DNA from: Selaginella tamariscina
Taxonomy: Eukaryota; Streptophyta; Lycopodiopsida; Selaginellales; Selaginellaceae
DNA: 64,000 nucleotides
Assembly (NCBI GenBank): GCA_003024785.1
Contig: PUQB01000220.1
Span: 87,217 to 151,216 of the forward strand
Reading direction: 5' to 3'
The notes beneath the pieces are model-generated. The model did no database searches and was not told where the DNA came from. It saw nothing but the letters and a program-made list of their open reading frames with translations. Both the position numbers and the translations under genes were made by a program. Positions 27,411-41,400 of the stretch are shown one piece after another; the stretch's first letter is position 1, and every line of letters begins with the position of its first letter.

Positions 27411-28045
27411 CACCGGTAGTGGCTGTGCTACCAATTATCAAAATAGGAAACACAACAACAGCCTCGGAAAAGGGAAAAAATTCTAAAAGATAAAGTGACG
27501 AAGACAAACTCGAAAACCATTAGTCAAAGAAAACTATTGTAAAAGTTGATTTCATAGGAAATAAATTCTTTATATTAACTGACTGTCCAAATCTTTGTTT
27601 GTACTTTTTTTGACTCAATGAACAGCCCTTATCCTCAGCTACAAGCACGTTTTGACCGATTTCCATTCCGAGTTTTCTTCTGGCTAATATTCGCTAAATA
27701 CGGTGATTCTGCTTAAACAATTTGATTAACTCAAATCAACGGTACACATTAATTATAGCTCTCTATTCACATCCATATTCCATAATCTTTGCTGTTGGGA
27801 CGAGCTGGTCCAGATCTACATACCCATTTAGTCCGATCTCGATTTACTGTCTCCAATCCGCTAATATTTCACTAATCATTGAGCAGTTGTTAATCTGCAC
27901 AATTAACCAAAACCGACGGTCCACGGCGTTTTTCTTGAATAACTCTCCGTACCAACATCCGTTCCTACTGGTTTTGGTGTCTTTGTGAAGCCCTTGGCCT
28001 GATCTACGTCCACGTGTTTTCTGATCTCCATTTCATCTTTTTCTA
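27336..28045. repeat. Direct repeat, copy 2 (partner 22518-23130)
   Basis: Second copy of the segment described at 22518-23130. It includes extra sequence near 27720-27750 and 27848-27950 that is absent from copy 1. It overlaps the end of palindrome arm C. Confidence 0.8.
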
Positions 28046-28056
28046 CTACTTAATTT

Positions 28057-28857
28057 CTATTTTGATTTCCTGCTTTTGTTTTTGGTTTTTAGATGAGCAT
28101 TGCTTGTCGAGATGAAAATGATGTGAAATGGATATCACGATGGAGGGACATGAGTAAAAGAATGCTATGTTGATTGAATTATGTTGTTATTTGCAAATGT
28201 TTATCTCATCTTTGTTATTCTTTATAGATTTTTTTATTTATTTTGTTCTTTGTGGCTTAAAGTTCTTGGACAACGCATTTGCAACACTATTGAAAATTAA
28301 TCTTTGTACATAGAGAAAATGATGAATTTAATAAAGCTTTTGTAAAGTATTATGTCTTATGTTCAAATATAAATTTTATTTTTAAACTATATTATTGTTA
28401 TACATTGAATGAATTGTAATTGTAAATCCAATAATATAATATTTGTTAAAGTATTGATGTAATATTTAAATTTGAATATTATATTAAATAAAATTAACAC
28501 TTGCTATATTATAAATATATGTGTTGTGGTTATACAATTAAATGACATTCAATTAATTTAAATGGGCAACTGCCTTTTATTAGAAGCCTAATTACATTTA
28601 AAAAAGAAGATAAATATTGACTTTTATGGAGAGTTTTAATTCCTTTTTGAAAGGATTTCCCTGTAAATTGTCCCTTTTATTAGTTATGCAGCATTAAAAT
28701 TTATAATAACAATGGAATATTATATATGAATGTGTATTACATATGTAGAATAATACTATATATAAGGTTAATAATATAATTTTAATTAAGAAAGCTAACT
28801 GAAAACAAGTGTTATTAACCTCCTCCTGCCTAATTGCGTGCTTAAACAGTTAATCTG
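28057..28857 (-). repeat. Long inverted repeat, right arm
   Basis: Reverse-complement partner of 23541-24350, for example AGATGAGCATTGCTTG against the left arm's CAAGCAATGCTCATCT. It ends at CTTAAACAGTTAATC, directly followed by a fragment of the amplified module and then by chromovirus sequence. Confidence 0.8.
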
Positions 28858-28914
28858 AGAGCATGAACCAACTGAGGAATCAAACAGTAAAATACTAACA
28901 AAAGCTCACATGTT

Positions 28915-29050
28915 GCTTATGATGTTCCTTCTGAACCCGTCGACTTCTTCCACCACCTCCTCCAGTTACAGTTGCTGGTGAACTTGAGTTCGAGGTTGTT
29001 ACAATTCTTGACTCCAAGTTTGTTCGTGGTCAGCTTCACTATTTCATGAT
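28915..29050 (+). mobile_element. Chromovirus 3' fragment resumed
   Basis: CCTTCTGAACCCGTCGACTT onward repeats the region also found at about 22425-22512, then extends into the start of the chromodomain (TTCGTGGTCAGCTTCACTAT). It shows that the element at 20110-22512 continues on the far side of the duplicated block. Confidence 0.75.
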
Positions 29051-29077
29051 CATGATCTTGTTATTCTTATTGAACAT

Positions 29078-29340
29078 GGACCATCCTGCAATACCTAGAC
29101 CAGTGACGCATGGTGTTGGTCCCATCCTGCAATAGTGTAAGGATCATGGGCAAAACCTGGACCATCCTGCAATACTTGGACAGTGACGCGTGGTGCTCGT
29201 CCCATCCTGCAATAGTGTAAGACGCGTGTGCTCGTCCCATCCTGCAATAGTGTAAGGATCATGGGCAAACTTGGACCATCTTGCAATACCTAGACCAGTG
29301 ACCGTGGTGCTCGTCATTGAAGAGGGATAGTGTAAGATCA
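29078..29340. repeat. 81-bp tandem repeat array
   Basis: Units start at 29078, 29159 and 29273 with GGACCATCCTGCAATAC (the third with TT for CT). Each contains CCCATCCTGCAATAGTGTAA, which is additionally duplicated in the middle unit. It lies between the chromovirus chromodomain end and a possible LTR. Confidence 0.8.
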
Positions 29341-29363
29341 TAGGTTATTTTTTAACTTTCACA

Positions 29364-29681
29364 TGACTTGGAACCCGAACCTTTTCACTAAAAATATGTG
29401 TTATCAACTTGTTCATATGATCCTGAATGTTGAATTACACCATCAACAGCAAGGCGTATATTCATACGCATGTTCCAGACTAGTTGAACCACACATTCCA
29501 AACCAGTTGTGAACTACACATCCTCAGAACCTCATATATATAAACAAGGTTCCGTTTCAGGTTTCTCAATCATTCAACACTAGTCTTCGGTCTTGTGTTT
29601 CATTTTGTATTCATTTCTCTCTTGAAATACAATTTCCTTCTTTCAGCTTAAACGTTTTGCCCTTTCCACAAGGTCGTGACA
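29364..29681 (+). repeat. Candidate 3' LTR of the chromovirus
   Basis: A TG...CA segment with a TATA-like CATATATATAAACAAGG near 29532, a C/T-rich R-U5-like tail and no coding frame, placed where a 3' LTR should be. No second copy exists in the window to confirm it. Confidence 0.35.
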
Positions 29682-29699
29682 GATACCAAAGGATCACAT

Positions 29700-30820
29700 A
29701 CAATCAAATTGATATAATTTTTGTGGGAGATTTATAATAGTTTAAAAAAGAAGAAGTTAAATTGAATAAATTATAAAATTAATAAGTAAAATTTAGTAAC
29801 ATAATATAATTAATTGTCAAGTACATGGTCAATGGGTGTTTAAAGGTATTAAATGTGATTCAAATCGCATATTTTTAGATCTCCTAGAAAACCATATTAA
29901 GAAATTTTAATTGAGAATGTGTTAAAGTACTTTTTTGCTAAATCTTTTTTTAACAAATATTTATATACATAGATACTAGTTTATGATCCATTTAAGAACT
30001 AGTCCACCGTGGGTTTGTTTTTTTTTAACTTGTCTATTAATTTTATATAGATAACAATATAAAGGTTATATTAAATTATTATTAAATTTTAAAAGTATGT
30101 ATATATGAATGTAAATAATCATATTTTGGATCCAATAATTCCTTACCATGTAGACCTTTTAAATGATAACTCAAAGAAGTTATGGTTAAATTCAATGATT
30201 AAATTCATAGTCGAAAAAATGCTATGGAAATATTTATTACGAATTTATTAATTAGTAATCTAGTTTAATTACTAATCCGTAACATTCTTTTACTACGGAT
30301 ATATCACTGGTTAAATTTAAATTAATAAAAAGAATTCATGATAAATTTACAATTATTACATGACTCTTCTCACAACACGAGAAGAGGTCTAACTTGGTCA
30401 ATTCCTAGAACGTTAGTTACATCATATCCGTTGTATATAAATAAATATTTAATTATACAATATTGAATAAATTAATATTTTAAATATTTATTTTTATGTC
30501 TGAGCATGTTTAAGTGTAGATATCTTGAATGTATATATTGTACGTGTATATGTGTATCTGTATATATGTAATGCTTTTACACGCCATAACCCGCTTATAA
30601 ATATTAAATTAAGTTCCAAAAATTAATATTAATATTAATTTAATAAATACTATTTTTATTAGAAAGTAGATGTGTATCTACATGCGCGCGCATACCGCTA
30701 TGGAGTGTATTTAATTTATTGAATTAACACAGTAACATATATGTAAATTGTTCCCTTCTTAATTATGATTAATTAATTTAACTATTTTAGTTTTAAATTT
30801 AAATACATTTTAATTATACT
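29700..30820. other. AT-rich intergenic DNA upstream of the ClpR gene
   Basis: AT-rich, no supported gene. It includes TATGTGTATATGT-type tracts near 30540 and ends in the presumed ClpR promoter. Confidence 0.5.
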
Positions 30821-30825
30821 CTGTT

Positions 30826-30833
30826 TTAGGGTT
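30826..30833 (+). promoter_or_regulatory. Telo-box-like TTAGGGTT before the ClpR gene
   Basis: TTAGGGTT ends 18 bp upstream of the first ATG at 30852. Confidence 0.4.
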
Positions 30834-30851
30834 CTAGAGATTTTGTTTTTG

Positions 30852-33023
30852 ATGGCTATGGCGGCATTCGGCGCCGCAGCAAATCGCGTCCAGCAGCTCC
30901 CCATTCTTCCGGAAAGGAATCGATTTTCCAAAGCAGCATATTCCAGTGAGAGTCCGAGCTTCCGGCATCAGAGCTTCATTCGATCACATTCCCAAGCAAT
31001 TCCGTGAGGAAAATCTCAAAGATGGATTGATCTTTCTCTCCGCATTTTCACATATACATACATATACATGTGATATGTGTATATGGTTATTACCAAGATA
31101 CGTTTGTACAGTCTGAGACGTGGCATTATCACACTCCAAATTAAGGAAGTTATATGTGTGTGTGTAATAATATTTAAACTTGCGTAAGTTTCCATATATG
31201 CGTGTATATGTATATTTCATGTTATATGTATTTCATAGCAGTGTGAAACCATATATGCTAGGAATGCGTGTATACACATCTATATGTGTGTTGGAAACGT
31301 TTTATTGTCCATATTGGAAGTTAACTAAACCTCCCGACGAAAGCTATACATATGTATATGTCTGCGTTTATATGTATACATGCATTATATGTATTATATA
31401 AATGTGTATGCTTATATGTAAATCAGGAGTACGTATATTCTAGTGTTCATAGATGTATCCATTCGTTGTCATAGATGTATCCATGTCTGTGTATATGTAT
31501 ATTACATGTATATTAATCCGCAGTGAACACTAATCCTGGTGCGCGCAGATTCGCCTTTTACAAACTTTCAGTGTACAGATTTTGTATGTTTTGCATGTAT
31601 ATATACACATTCATAGACGTATATACGCTCGTACGGATACAAAATCAAAACTAAGTAACTTTATTATGTACACGATACTGAATAGTAACACAGAAGACAT
31701 TTTCACATTATCACACACACAAATGTGTATATATTGCTAATTTGAGTAAATCTTTCTGTCAGTGATGCATAATTTTAAGAATGTTCCACAGAGTTTGTAC
31801 GGTCTTATCCTGCTCAAATGGATATGTTCCTTGCAGAAGATAATCCGTTTACTAAAAAATCAAAGCAGCTCACTGAGGTATGTATACTTATAGTATATGC
31901 ATGCACGTGTGTCTATGCTCTCTCTCTCTCAACACACTTGACATGTATAAAGTGATTTACTAATTGTTATTATGAATTCAGGAATCTATTACATCAAAAG
32001 CAAATTATCGAGATGGTGCAGGAGTATGGAGTCCAGCTTCTATCCAAAATGGACCGTCCAGATTGAGCATGAGCGTAAGCATGTACCGTGGCTGTGAGGT
32101 TAATTTTTTAGTTATGGAACTGCTTATTTATAATTAAGAAAATGTGTACTATGTATATTATTTTAAGCAATGTTATTTAGTGTTTATTTTTTTCTTTTGA
32201 CTTTTTAGGTGGATATATGCGTCCTAAGACAGCACCTCCAGACCTGCCTTCACTTCTTCTGGATGCACGAATTGTCTATCTGGAATGGCGGTAAGTTAAA
32301 AAGTGAATCTCTCTCTCTCTTAAAGGATAGTTAAGTAATTGATCCTTATCAGATGCCATTTAGTTATAGTTCTTTCTCATTCTCTCAACGTCCCTAGCTT
32401 AGAGCTAAATTATTTATCATCAATGAAAGTTTTTATGATAGTTAAAATTCGTACTAGTTATGTAAAGCTTCATAATTTTGGTAGTTAAGTTAATGCAATT
32501 GTTTTGCTAATGGTTTCAGATAGTACCAGCAGTTACGGAGCTGATTGTTGCTGAAATGCTCTTTCTGGATTTATGATAATCCCAATAAGCCAATTTACTT
32601 GTACATAAATTGTTCAGGCACACAGGTTAATTTGCTTAACAATACGCATAAAAACACACTCTACTTTACTTGTGTATATGTATATCACGTGTGTGTATGT
32701 ATGTATGTATACACACACACACACGTGTGTATGCATTTGTTGCTACAGAATGAGAAGAAAGAAAGTGTTGGTTTTGAAACGGAGGCCTATGCAATTGCCG
32801 ATACCATGTCGTAAGTAATCTACGTATATATAATATTGACATATATTCTAATAAGACAAATGTGACATAGTTACAACAATTATAAAGTAAAATGTAATGT
32901 TATTGCAGTATGTAAATCTAAAGTGTACACAGTAAATTTGTGGATGGCATTTGGTCAAGCAGCCATGCTTCTCTCAGCTGGTGAAAAAGGATATCGTGCA
33001 GTGCAACCAAACTCCTCAAGTAA

Positions 33024-33063
<40 letters not shown>

Positions 33064-33961
33064 GGTCGTAATTTATACTTAATTTTAAGTATCATCTGAT
33101 GGATATATTTTTCCAGCTAAACTTTACTCTCCGAAAGTGAACCAGTCAAGGGCTCAGCTATTGACATGTTTATCAAGGTTTGGCAATCATTATATAATAG
33201 CGTTTATATATATATATAATATATATATATAATATATATATAATATATATTATATATATATATATATATAGACCTGTGCTTTATGTCTCTGTGCGTGCTT
33301 GTGTTGTATACTATAAGATATACCATTTTGTCACAGTTGTATGTAATATATCAGATACCGCATGTTTTGCGCATTATAATAGTATGTATATTAGTTTAAT
33401 TAAGCTTAAAAGCCTTAATCACGATTAATACAGGGGAAAGAGCTAGATGCAAACACTAAGTACTATATAGAGCTGCTTGCACAAGGCACAGGCAAATCCG
33501 AGGAGGAAATTGCAAAAGACATTCAAAGGTATGTATATACATACGCACGCACGCACAACACGTACACACATATATATAACTGTGTCTATTTCAGGCCAAA
33601 GTATTTCAGAGCCAAGGAAGCTGTAGAGTATGGCCTTGCGGACAAGTCATTGTAGACCAATGTCTTCATGGATGCCAAGTACTGTGTATATACTTATAAT
33701 ATGTTTCTCTTGTAATATTTTCCATGTAATACACACAAATAGATATCTTTAGAGGTATATCCATGTCTATATATAATGGATATAACATAAGTGCGTGATA
33801 TAAGATACATATGTATTTATGATCTCTCTCTCTCTCATATACGTATTTATATAACTTCTTTTTTAATGTAGAATTATGATGAGCTGCTGTTACAATCTAA
33901 AGCTGCAAGAGCAAGTTTTGGTAGAGGCGGTCCACAAGCAGCTCCAGCTGGGCCACGCTAG
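30852..33961 (+). CDS. CLPR1: Plastid Clp protease non-catalytic subunit ClpR (ClpR1-like)
   Basis: ClpR subunits lack the Ser-His-Asp triad and form heptameric rings with ClpP in the chloroplast stroma. Exons by homology and GT-AG sites: 30852-31027 (end uncertain), 31763-31877, 31982-32093, 32209-32290, 32520-32625, 32749-32810, 32909-33019, 33117-33177, 33434-33528, 33595-33678, 33872-33961. Key blocks: a Ser-rich transit peptide; FDHIPKQFREENLKDG; RPKTAPPDLPSLLLDARIVYL; DNPNKPIYLYIN; NEKKESVGFETEAYAIADTMS; MAFGQAAMLLSAGEKGYRAVQP (no catalytic Ser); KELDANTKYYIELLAQGTGKS; a C-terminus ending GGPQAAPAGPR. The length of about 360 residues and the tail fit ClpR1 best; other ClpR paralogues are not excluded. 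At least seven one- or two-base shifts are needed (near 30867, 31805, 32282, 32571, 32909, 33150 and 33644), most of them in homopolymers. Splice sites are otherwise good. Confidence 0.85.
33203..33272. repeat. (TA)n microsatellite in a ClpR intron
   Basis: About 70 bp of TATATA/AATATATA sequence within intron 8 (33178-33433). A (TC)n(AC)n tract also lies at 33025-33064 in intron 7. Confidence 0.9.
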
Positions 33962-34149
33962 GCGAAGTTATATGTATATTTTATACTCACAATGTAAACT
34001 TTTTATGCTTGTGTGTGTGTGTGCGTGTGTGTGTGTGTTCGGTGACACTCCGAAACAAGAAGTGGTGATATGTAAGTGTATACATATACACACATCTTCA
34101 TACACAGATAACATACACATGTATATGAAGGGACTATTAATTATTTGAT

Positions 34150-37010
34150 AAAATAATATGTTCTATAATATTCAATGCTATTAGTTTTTAAATGGTCAAT
34201 ATAATATATATTTAATTATGTTATGAGATATGCCGATTATTGAATAAGTACTAAGAACAAATCTTTAAGATATAATTTATAAGATATACAGCTGGATACT
34301 ATAAGAGATATAGCTAAGGTTATATACGTATGTGTTCATAAGGTATACACATAGTCTAATATTTTGATTATATGCATTATTCATAATGTACATAAGATAC
34401 AAATAACGTAAATTTTTTGCATATATTCATGTTAAAATATGTTTTATTAAAAATTTAAAGGTTCTTAGTTTACAATGGAATGGAATGGTCTTTTATATTT
34501 CAATTTATAAACGGTTTAGAAAAGTATTTAAATTAAATTTTTAATTATATTAAGTTCATAATATTAAATAATAATGAAATTTATTATTATATAATAAATA
34601 AAAAAAAAAAGTTAATTACAATATCAATTCTAAAATAAAGATAAAACATGAACATACGAAGACTTTTACAATAAGAACATAAGGTTATTTTTTGGAGTGT
34701 TAATATTAGTCACTTTAGAATACTTAATTACTTACTTGTACATATAAATCAAAATTTTTGAGGTTATTTTAAAATATTTAACATTATTAACAAATGATAA
34801 TGACATTAGATAACCACTTGAGAATCATATATTATTATTAAGTGTTTCCTTATAAGTCAAATCTTTCACATTTGTTATGGTTCACTTAAATTAAATTTTA
34901 ATATATATATTTATGAACTCCTAATTAAATACGTTGACTTTACTAATGTGTTCAATAAGATCAAAACGAATAAGCTTTTAAAATATTGTTTTTATGATTA
35001 TTTCATTAATTTCATGAAAAGAACTCAATTGTTATGGACAATTTATATACTTTCTTCAACAAAATTATAAGTCTTACAAACATATATTTAGGAGAACTTG
35101 TTTAATTAAATGAATTTGTTATACATTAATTAAAGATTTGAAATCGTGCTAAATGAATTTCATTTAACATAATTTCAAATATCTAGTAGGTGCCTTTATT
35201 TTTTTGTTAAAAAGAAAGATGATAATCATAGTTTATTATAAATTTAACAAAATCATATATACAACTGGTAATTACTTTTTATTATTGATATTCAATTTTT
35301 TAAGGCAATTACTTCAATAAGATTAATACTTAATGTGTATAATAATTTAATTAATCTACTTAGGAATTAAAAAAGATTACATTTTACATATGATGTGGAC
35401 ATTTTAAGTACACAATGATGCTATTTAGTCCCACTAATACACCAATTATTTTTTAATACATAATTAATGACATTGTTTATGAGTTTTTAAATATATTTTT
35501 ATTATTTACCTTAAGACTTTAGAGGAACACGAGATTCATATTCGTCATATTTTATAAAATTATAAGTCATGATTTTTATGTTGATTTAAAAAAATGTAAT
35601 TTTAAGCAAGACTATGTGAAATTTTTAAAGCGCGCTTAAGTGTTTAAGGGTAGTTCGACTGAATGTTCTTAAATATCGCAAGAAACTCTTCTCAATTGTT
35701 AATGTGGTCACTTCAATAACTATTTAACAAGTGTAACTATAGATTTAATAAAAAGTTTTTATATTCAATTAAAATAAGGATTATAAGAGTTTTAATTAAA
35801 AAGGCCGACACATAAATAATAAGTGATTATGCAATGTTATTGATATATAAGTTTTTTAAATGACCATGAGAGTATAACTCAGATACCTAAATAGATACAA
35901 GATTTAAAATTATACTTTAAAGTTACTATTCTAAACCCGAAAAAATAATTCTAATATATTTAAGATCTTGATTCTAATAAATAAAAGTGGATAATAAATA
36001 AAATATTAAGAAAAATTTATAATAGTGCATGAGTTGCATTAAGATATTATTAAGGTCATTGCATTAATAATGAAAATAATAATAGATGTGTTTTCTAAGT
36101 GCGTTCGTTTAAAAAATAATTCACGAAATTGATAAGGTAATATAACTTAGTACAGACTTAAAAATAATAGTAACTTTATATTCTATATGGCTTAGTTAAT
36201 AATAATAATAATACCGTATGATTGTAAAAAAATTCATAATACAAAACCAAGATGTAATACACTAAAGACTAGATAGATGAGATACAAACCAAAAACAATA
36301 TTATTTAATTTTAATAATACTAGAACATTTTTATCACTCCTTGATAGTTTTTAAGTTATATCTTAACAGTCAAACCACCTCAAACACATAAGTAATGTAA
36401 TAGTTTCAGTTGGTATTATTTCGTAATAGGATTAAACATGATAAAATGATGTATTAACTCTTTAATGTGTTAGAAATAATTGAAAAAGAAATCTGTATAA
36501 ACATATAAAATAATACGCATGTTGATAAGTAATTACCATAAGAACTTTGCAACAATAAGAGTTTGACTCACTTATTCAATTGATAATTACTGAAGAATTG
36601 AATGTATTACTTTCAAATTTAAATGGAACATTTAATTTGATAGTTTATTTATATACAGTAACATGAGGAAAGAGCATCTCGTTATAGTTTACTGTACCAA
36701 TTAAAGCTTAAATATGTTGAATAAGGAGTTTTTATATTTAAAAAAGAATTATCAGCCGAGTATAAATTATTAAATATTAAAAATTAAAAATTAATATCCA
36801 TGGAACAAACATGGTGAATAGAGAAATCATAAAGTATTATAGATTATAAATTTATAGAATATAACATATTAGTAACACTAACTATTTATAAAAGATATTA
36901 TTAAATACATATTTATTTAATTTAACTTACAATGTTTTATAAGTTTTAACAAAATAAACAAATAAATAAAAATAATTATAAGTACGACGATTTGAACTTA
37001 TTACTATCAC
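34150..37010. other. AT-rich intergenic desert
   Basis: Nearly 2.9 kb of AT-rich DNA with no supportable coding region, RNA gene or transposon end on either strand. Confidence 0.6.
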
Positions 37011-37057
37011 ATTTTACAGGGTTCCTAAAATATTAGGGCTTCTAAAGATTAGGGAGA

Positions 37058-37249
37058 ATGGCAGCGGCAGCGGCAGCGCCTGCAGAGAGGAGAGGCATTC
37101 CGGGGGCGCCATTCGTGGAGGATGTCCAATCGTTCCTCGAGAAATCTCAATCAGATGCATCCGTTGCGCTCGTTAATCTGCAAGACAGGTATGTTCTAAT
37201 CCAAGATTTGCCTAATTGTATTAAATTTTATAAATTGCTATAATTATAA

Positions 37250-37333
<84 letters not shown>

Positions 37334-38135
37334 TGTATATGATTGTCAATGCTGTAAACCATGCGTTTGTACTTATGTGTATTATACTTATGAGTTTCTC
37401 ATGTAGACAATCATATTATAAATGGGTTTTAATAAAATAGAAGGTTTTGATATTTTTAAAATTCGTTGTAAAAGTGTCAAGTTCATAAATTGCGATATGT
37501 ATGTATGTGTGAAGATATTATGTATAAATTAATACTATTGGTGTTAATACTTGTTAGTTTCTCTGTCTTTTTGTGTATATATAAAGATCTTAACAAAATA
37601 AAAGGTTTTAATTAGTTATGAATACCGGTATGGTTCAATGTTTAAATTATTTTGCAGGCTTCAACAATATAAGCTCGTAGAAATGAAGCTTTTAGCACAA
37701 AGAAGAGATCTCCAGGTACTTTGTAAGTGTAATATATATACACACATACATACATATACATTGTATATATGTAGATTTGTATACATAATACGTGATGGCA
37801 GGGGAAAATCCCAGACATCAAGAAGTGTTTGGACATAGTCGAGGCTTTATTGAGTAAACAAAGCAAAGGCGAGGTATGCTGCTATGTATACAATAGTATA
37901 TAGATACTAATTAAATACTTAATTACTTTTTAAGGAACCGATGATAGTGGACTTTGAACTTGCCGAAGGAATATACTCGCAGGCACGTATAGACGACACA
38001 AACAATTCAGTTTGTTTGTGGCTTGGAGCCAATGTGATGCTCGAATATGCTTATGACGAGGTAAACTTATACTAGATGATATTATAACTACTAGAGCACG
38101 CAGTAGTTATCTTAGACACTGTTATAGTAGTGAGC

Positions 38136-38180
<45 letters not shown>

Positions 38181-38474
38181 TTGTATGTAGGCTTTGATGC
38201 TTTTGAAGAAGAACCTGGAGAATGCAAACTCTAGTCTGGAAGCAATAATTGAGGATTTGAGATTCTTAAGGGATCAAGTCACTATAACTGAGGTTTGTTT
38301 ATATGGTTTTATATAATTATGTTTCAATATTGCAATTTATTTCTTATTTCTATATTATTTTTATATCTATATCTAAATTGCTATATTTCTATATTTCAGG
38401 TGACCATAGCAAGAGTGTACAATTGGGATGTACATAACCGTAGGAAGCAAAAGCAGCAAAGGAATGAAGAGTAA
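37058..38474 (+). CDS. PFD3: Prefoldin subunit 3 (VBP1 homologue)
   Basis: Alpha-class subunit of the hexameric prefoldin chaperone, which hands unfolded actin and tubulin to the CCT chaperonin in the cytosol. Six exons, all GT-AG: 37058-37188, 37658-37715, 37802-37873, 37935-38060, 38191-38292, 38400-38474. They sum to 564 bases, a fully open 187-residue protein close to the usual length. The N-terminus is Ala-rich, followed by [16 protein letters not shown] and the first coiled-coil helix ([25 protein letters not shown]). The beta-hairpin core includes [15 protein letters not shown] and [18 protein letters not shown]. The second coiled-coil helix is [48 protein letters not shown] motifs at 37033-37038 and 37050-37055 lie just before the ATG. 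No frame disruption was found. Confidence 0.95.
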
Positions 38475-41400
38475 AAATGACGGTTATCTGAATTCATTAC
38501 GTAATCTAATATTTTTACAGCATTTATTTTTTATATCAAATATTTATACATACACACAATTATTTATATATTAAATATTTGAATTTATAATCTATTTAGG
38601 GCTGGGCTTGCTTCTGTTTTATACGTGTGTGTAACAGTTTTAAAATTTATTATAGGCTTGAAACTTAAATTTCAAATTTCATAATTAAAGATAAAACAAT
38701 TTTTTTAAAATTAATAAAAATTTATAATGTGTAAAATATAATATAGTTATTTAAAAAGCCTTAAAAAGAACAGATAAATATGCATCCTCTTATCTGCCAC
38801 GTGGCACACATGTGACACGTGGCGATGACATATGAGGCCAGATCATCACCCATGTGTCACTATACATGTGTGTATATATACATGTATATACATATCTTAC
38901 AGCCTTACTTAATATAGAAAGTATATACTACAACATATACTTTTTCTACAAATTTATTTTTGATTTAGAACCAATACAAAATTAAATCTTTATGTATTAA
39001 TACAATAAGTTATTCGTAAAGGCTCCTGTGTTTTTACATTTGTTATATTCATGTTACAATGTTCAAAATCAAATATTCTTTATTATCATAGCACATTGTA
39101 TTTAAATTAAGTCTGATTAAAAATCGTCATCTTCTTCCTCTGCAATATGTTTGGCAAGCTCCTGCTCCTGCTGTTGCCTCTCCCTCCTCTTCTCTGCACT
39201 CTCCAGCTCCTTTTTGTGTGCATTTGGGGGAAACCTATAAACACATATATACATATAAATATACATGTGCGTATTGCAAGTATATATAACTACGTGTGTG
39301 TATGCAATTATATATTTCTGAATATAGAGAGAACCCCTCATAATGTATAATTCAGCACATATCATCAGATAGAGCTAATACAAAATATCAAACATAATCA
39401 TCGGGATTATACATATCACTGTATCTGCATACAGAATGGATTACACTGTAAATGCACACTAGAATAATATATATCTAGATGTGGTTAGGCATATATACAG
39501 ATATAAACTATAAATACATGTAGATGCTCTATAGTTTTTGATATGAGAGAGTCCCTCATAATGTTGTGTACAGCACAGATCATCAGATAGAGCTAATACA
39601 AAATAATCATTTATAATCACCGGGAATAACTCTCCTTTAACACATACACACACACGGAGCAACACTATGCCATAGATACAGTCGTATTATATATAGAAGT
39701 ATGACACAATAGAATACACTTATATATATATATAATGTATGAAAATGTATCTGTATACTTAATATATCCGCACACATACGCACGCGCACGCGCGCACATA
39801 CACACACACCTCAGAGCTTTGACGGCTTCATTATAAGTGTTGAGGCAGAAAGCAATTCTAGAGTGGAATGCAATCTGGGGCTCCTGCGTGGAATATATAT
39901 CGCCCGTCTCTTTTGACTGCATATACCGGTTTGTGTGATCAATAACTGCGTCTATACCACCATCTCGGATAGCCTTTGCCACCTGTGTATACAAGTATAA
40001 ATAAGTATATACATCAAAAATACACATACAAGTATATAACTGACAAAATAAAGATATGTATGTATACATTACCATGCTTTCTGCGTCGTAAACAGCATTG
40101 TCCGTGGATAGATGGAGCTTGGCACCCACGTCAGCAAGGGATATGCGCGAGTACGAGATGGATATGTTGCGGAGACCCGTACGGATGACGTTGTGCCGGA
40201 GCCGTACGATGAGGTTATGTGTTTTATCAATGTAAAATTTAGAAGAGAACTTATCAGCTACGTTTCGAAACTGCTCCAGGTCTCCAATACGCACCGCCTA
40301 TACATGCACACAAATGATACATATATAATGATATCTATGACAACATACATATGTATACTTCAACCACAGGCGCACGCATAGATGCACACAATATTAATGT
40401 AAATTCACATACGAAGAAAAGTGGAAAAGCTTAATTTTAATGGGGCTCTCGTTTACCAAATCCAAACATTTGGTCGAACCTTTTTAAACGTATAGCATAC
40501 ACAAAATTATGACATATCAACTATGCACAAGAAACGTAGATACACATATATCATCTATACAAAGACGCAGCACACACACACACACAGATATATATATATA
40601 TGTGTGTGTGTGTGTATGTGTATATATATATGTATGTATGTATAATCACAAGGTCACACGCACACACATACATTCGTGAGCTCGAAATATGGGCGGAGAG
40701 CTTTACGCATGCCAGGCTGCATGAAGGTCGTACGTTCCGGGATTTCACCGAGCAAAAGACGCACAATCACGGCCCACTTGCTGCACTGTATACGGAAACC
40801 ACGTGCAATTGCCGGAGCCTTTCTAGCAGCCTGAAGTAAAATAACATAATTAAGATTAACACAAACGGTAATAATAGTGTATACTGCATGTGTGTGAATA
40901 TACCTGCATCAAGCAGTCTTTTGCATCAGTGTATTCCAGCTGAACGGTTCGAATCGTTCCCAAGTAGAACAAATAACGGCATAGCTGGAGGAAACATTCG
41001 TGTTATAAATACAGGGTGTGTATGTATGTATGTATCTGTGTGTGTGGATGTATGCCTGTACCTGTTGATTCGAATGTGAATCGGACCTCTGTGATTTCGA
41101 GCGGAGCTTCTCTGCTTGATCATACAAGTTGTAATGAAGGTAGTTACGTAACAGTAAATTGAGAAGTGTTTCCTGTGGAGGTAGGATAAGCATGTGTGTA
41201 TGCTAGTTAAGTATGAACTCTTATCATGCGTGTTCATTATATATAATACCAATACGACTCTTATCATGCGTGTTCATTATATATAATACCAATACGATAT
41301 GTAATACCTTATGTATCTGTTTAAATACACAAATGGCTGCACAAGTACTAGATAACTAGGTATTTTTATAGTAAATACACATGCCACGGGTCTCTAGATG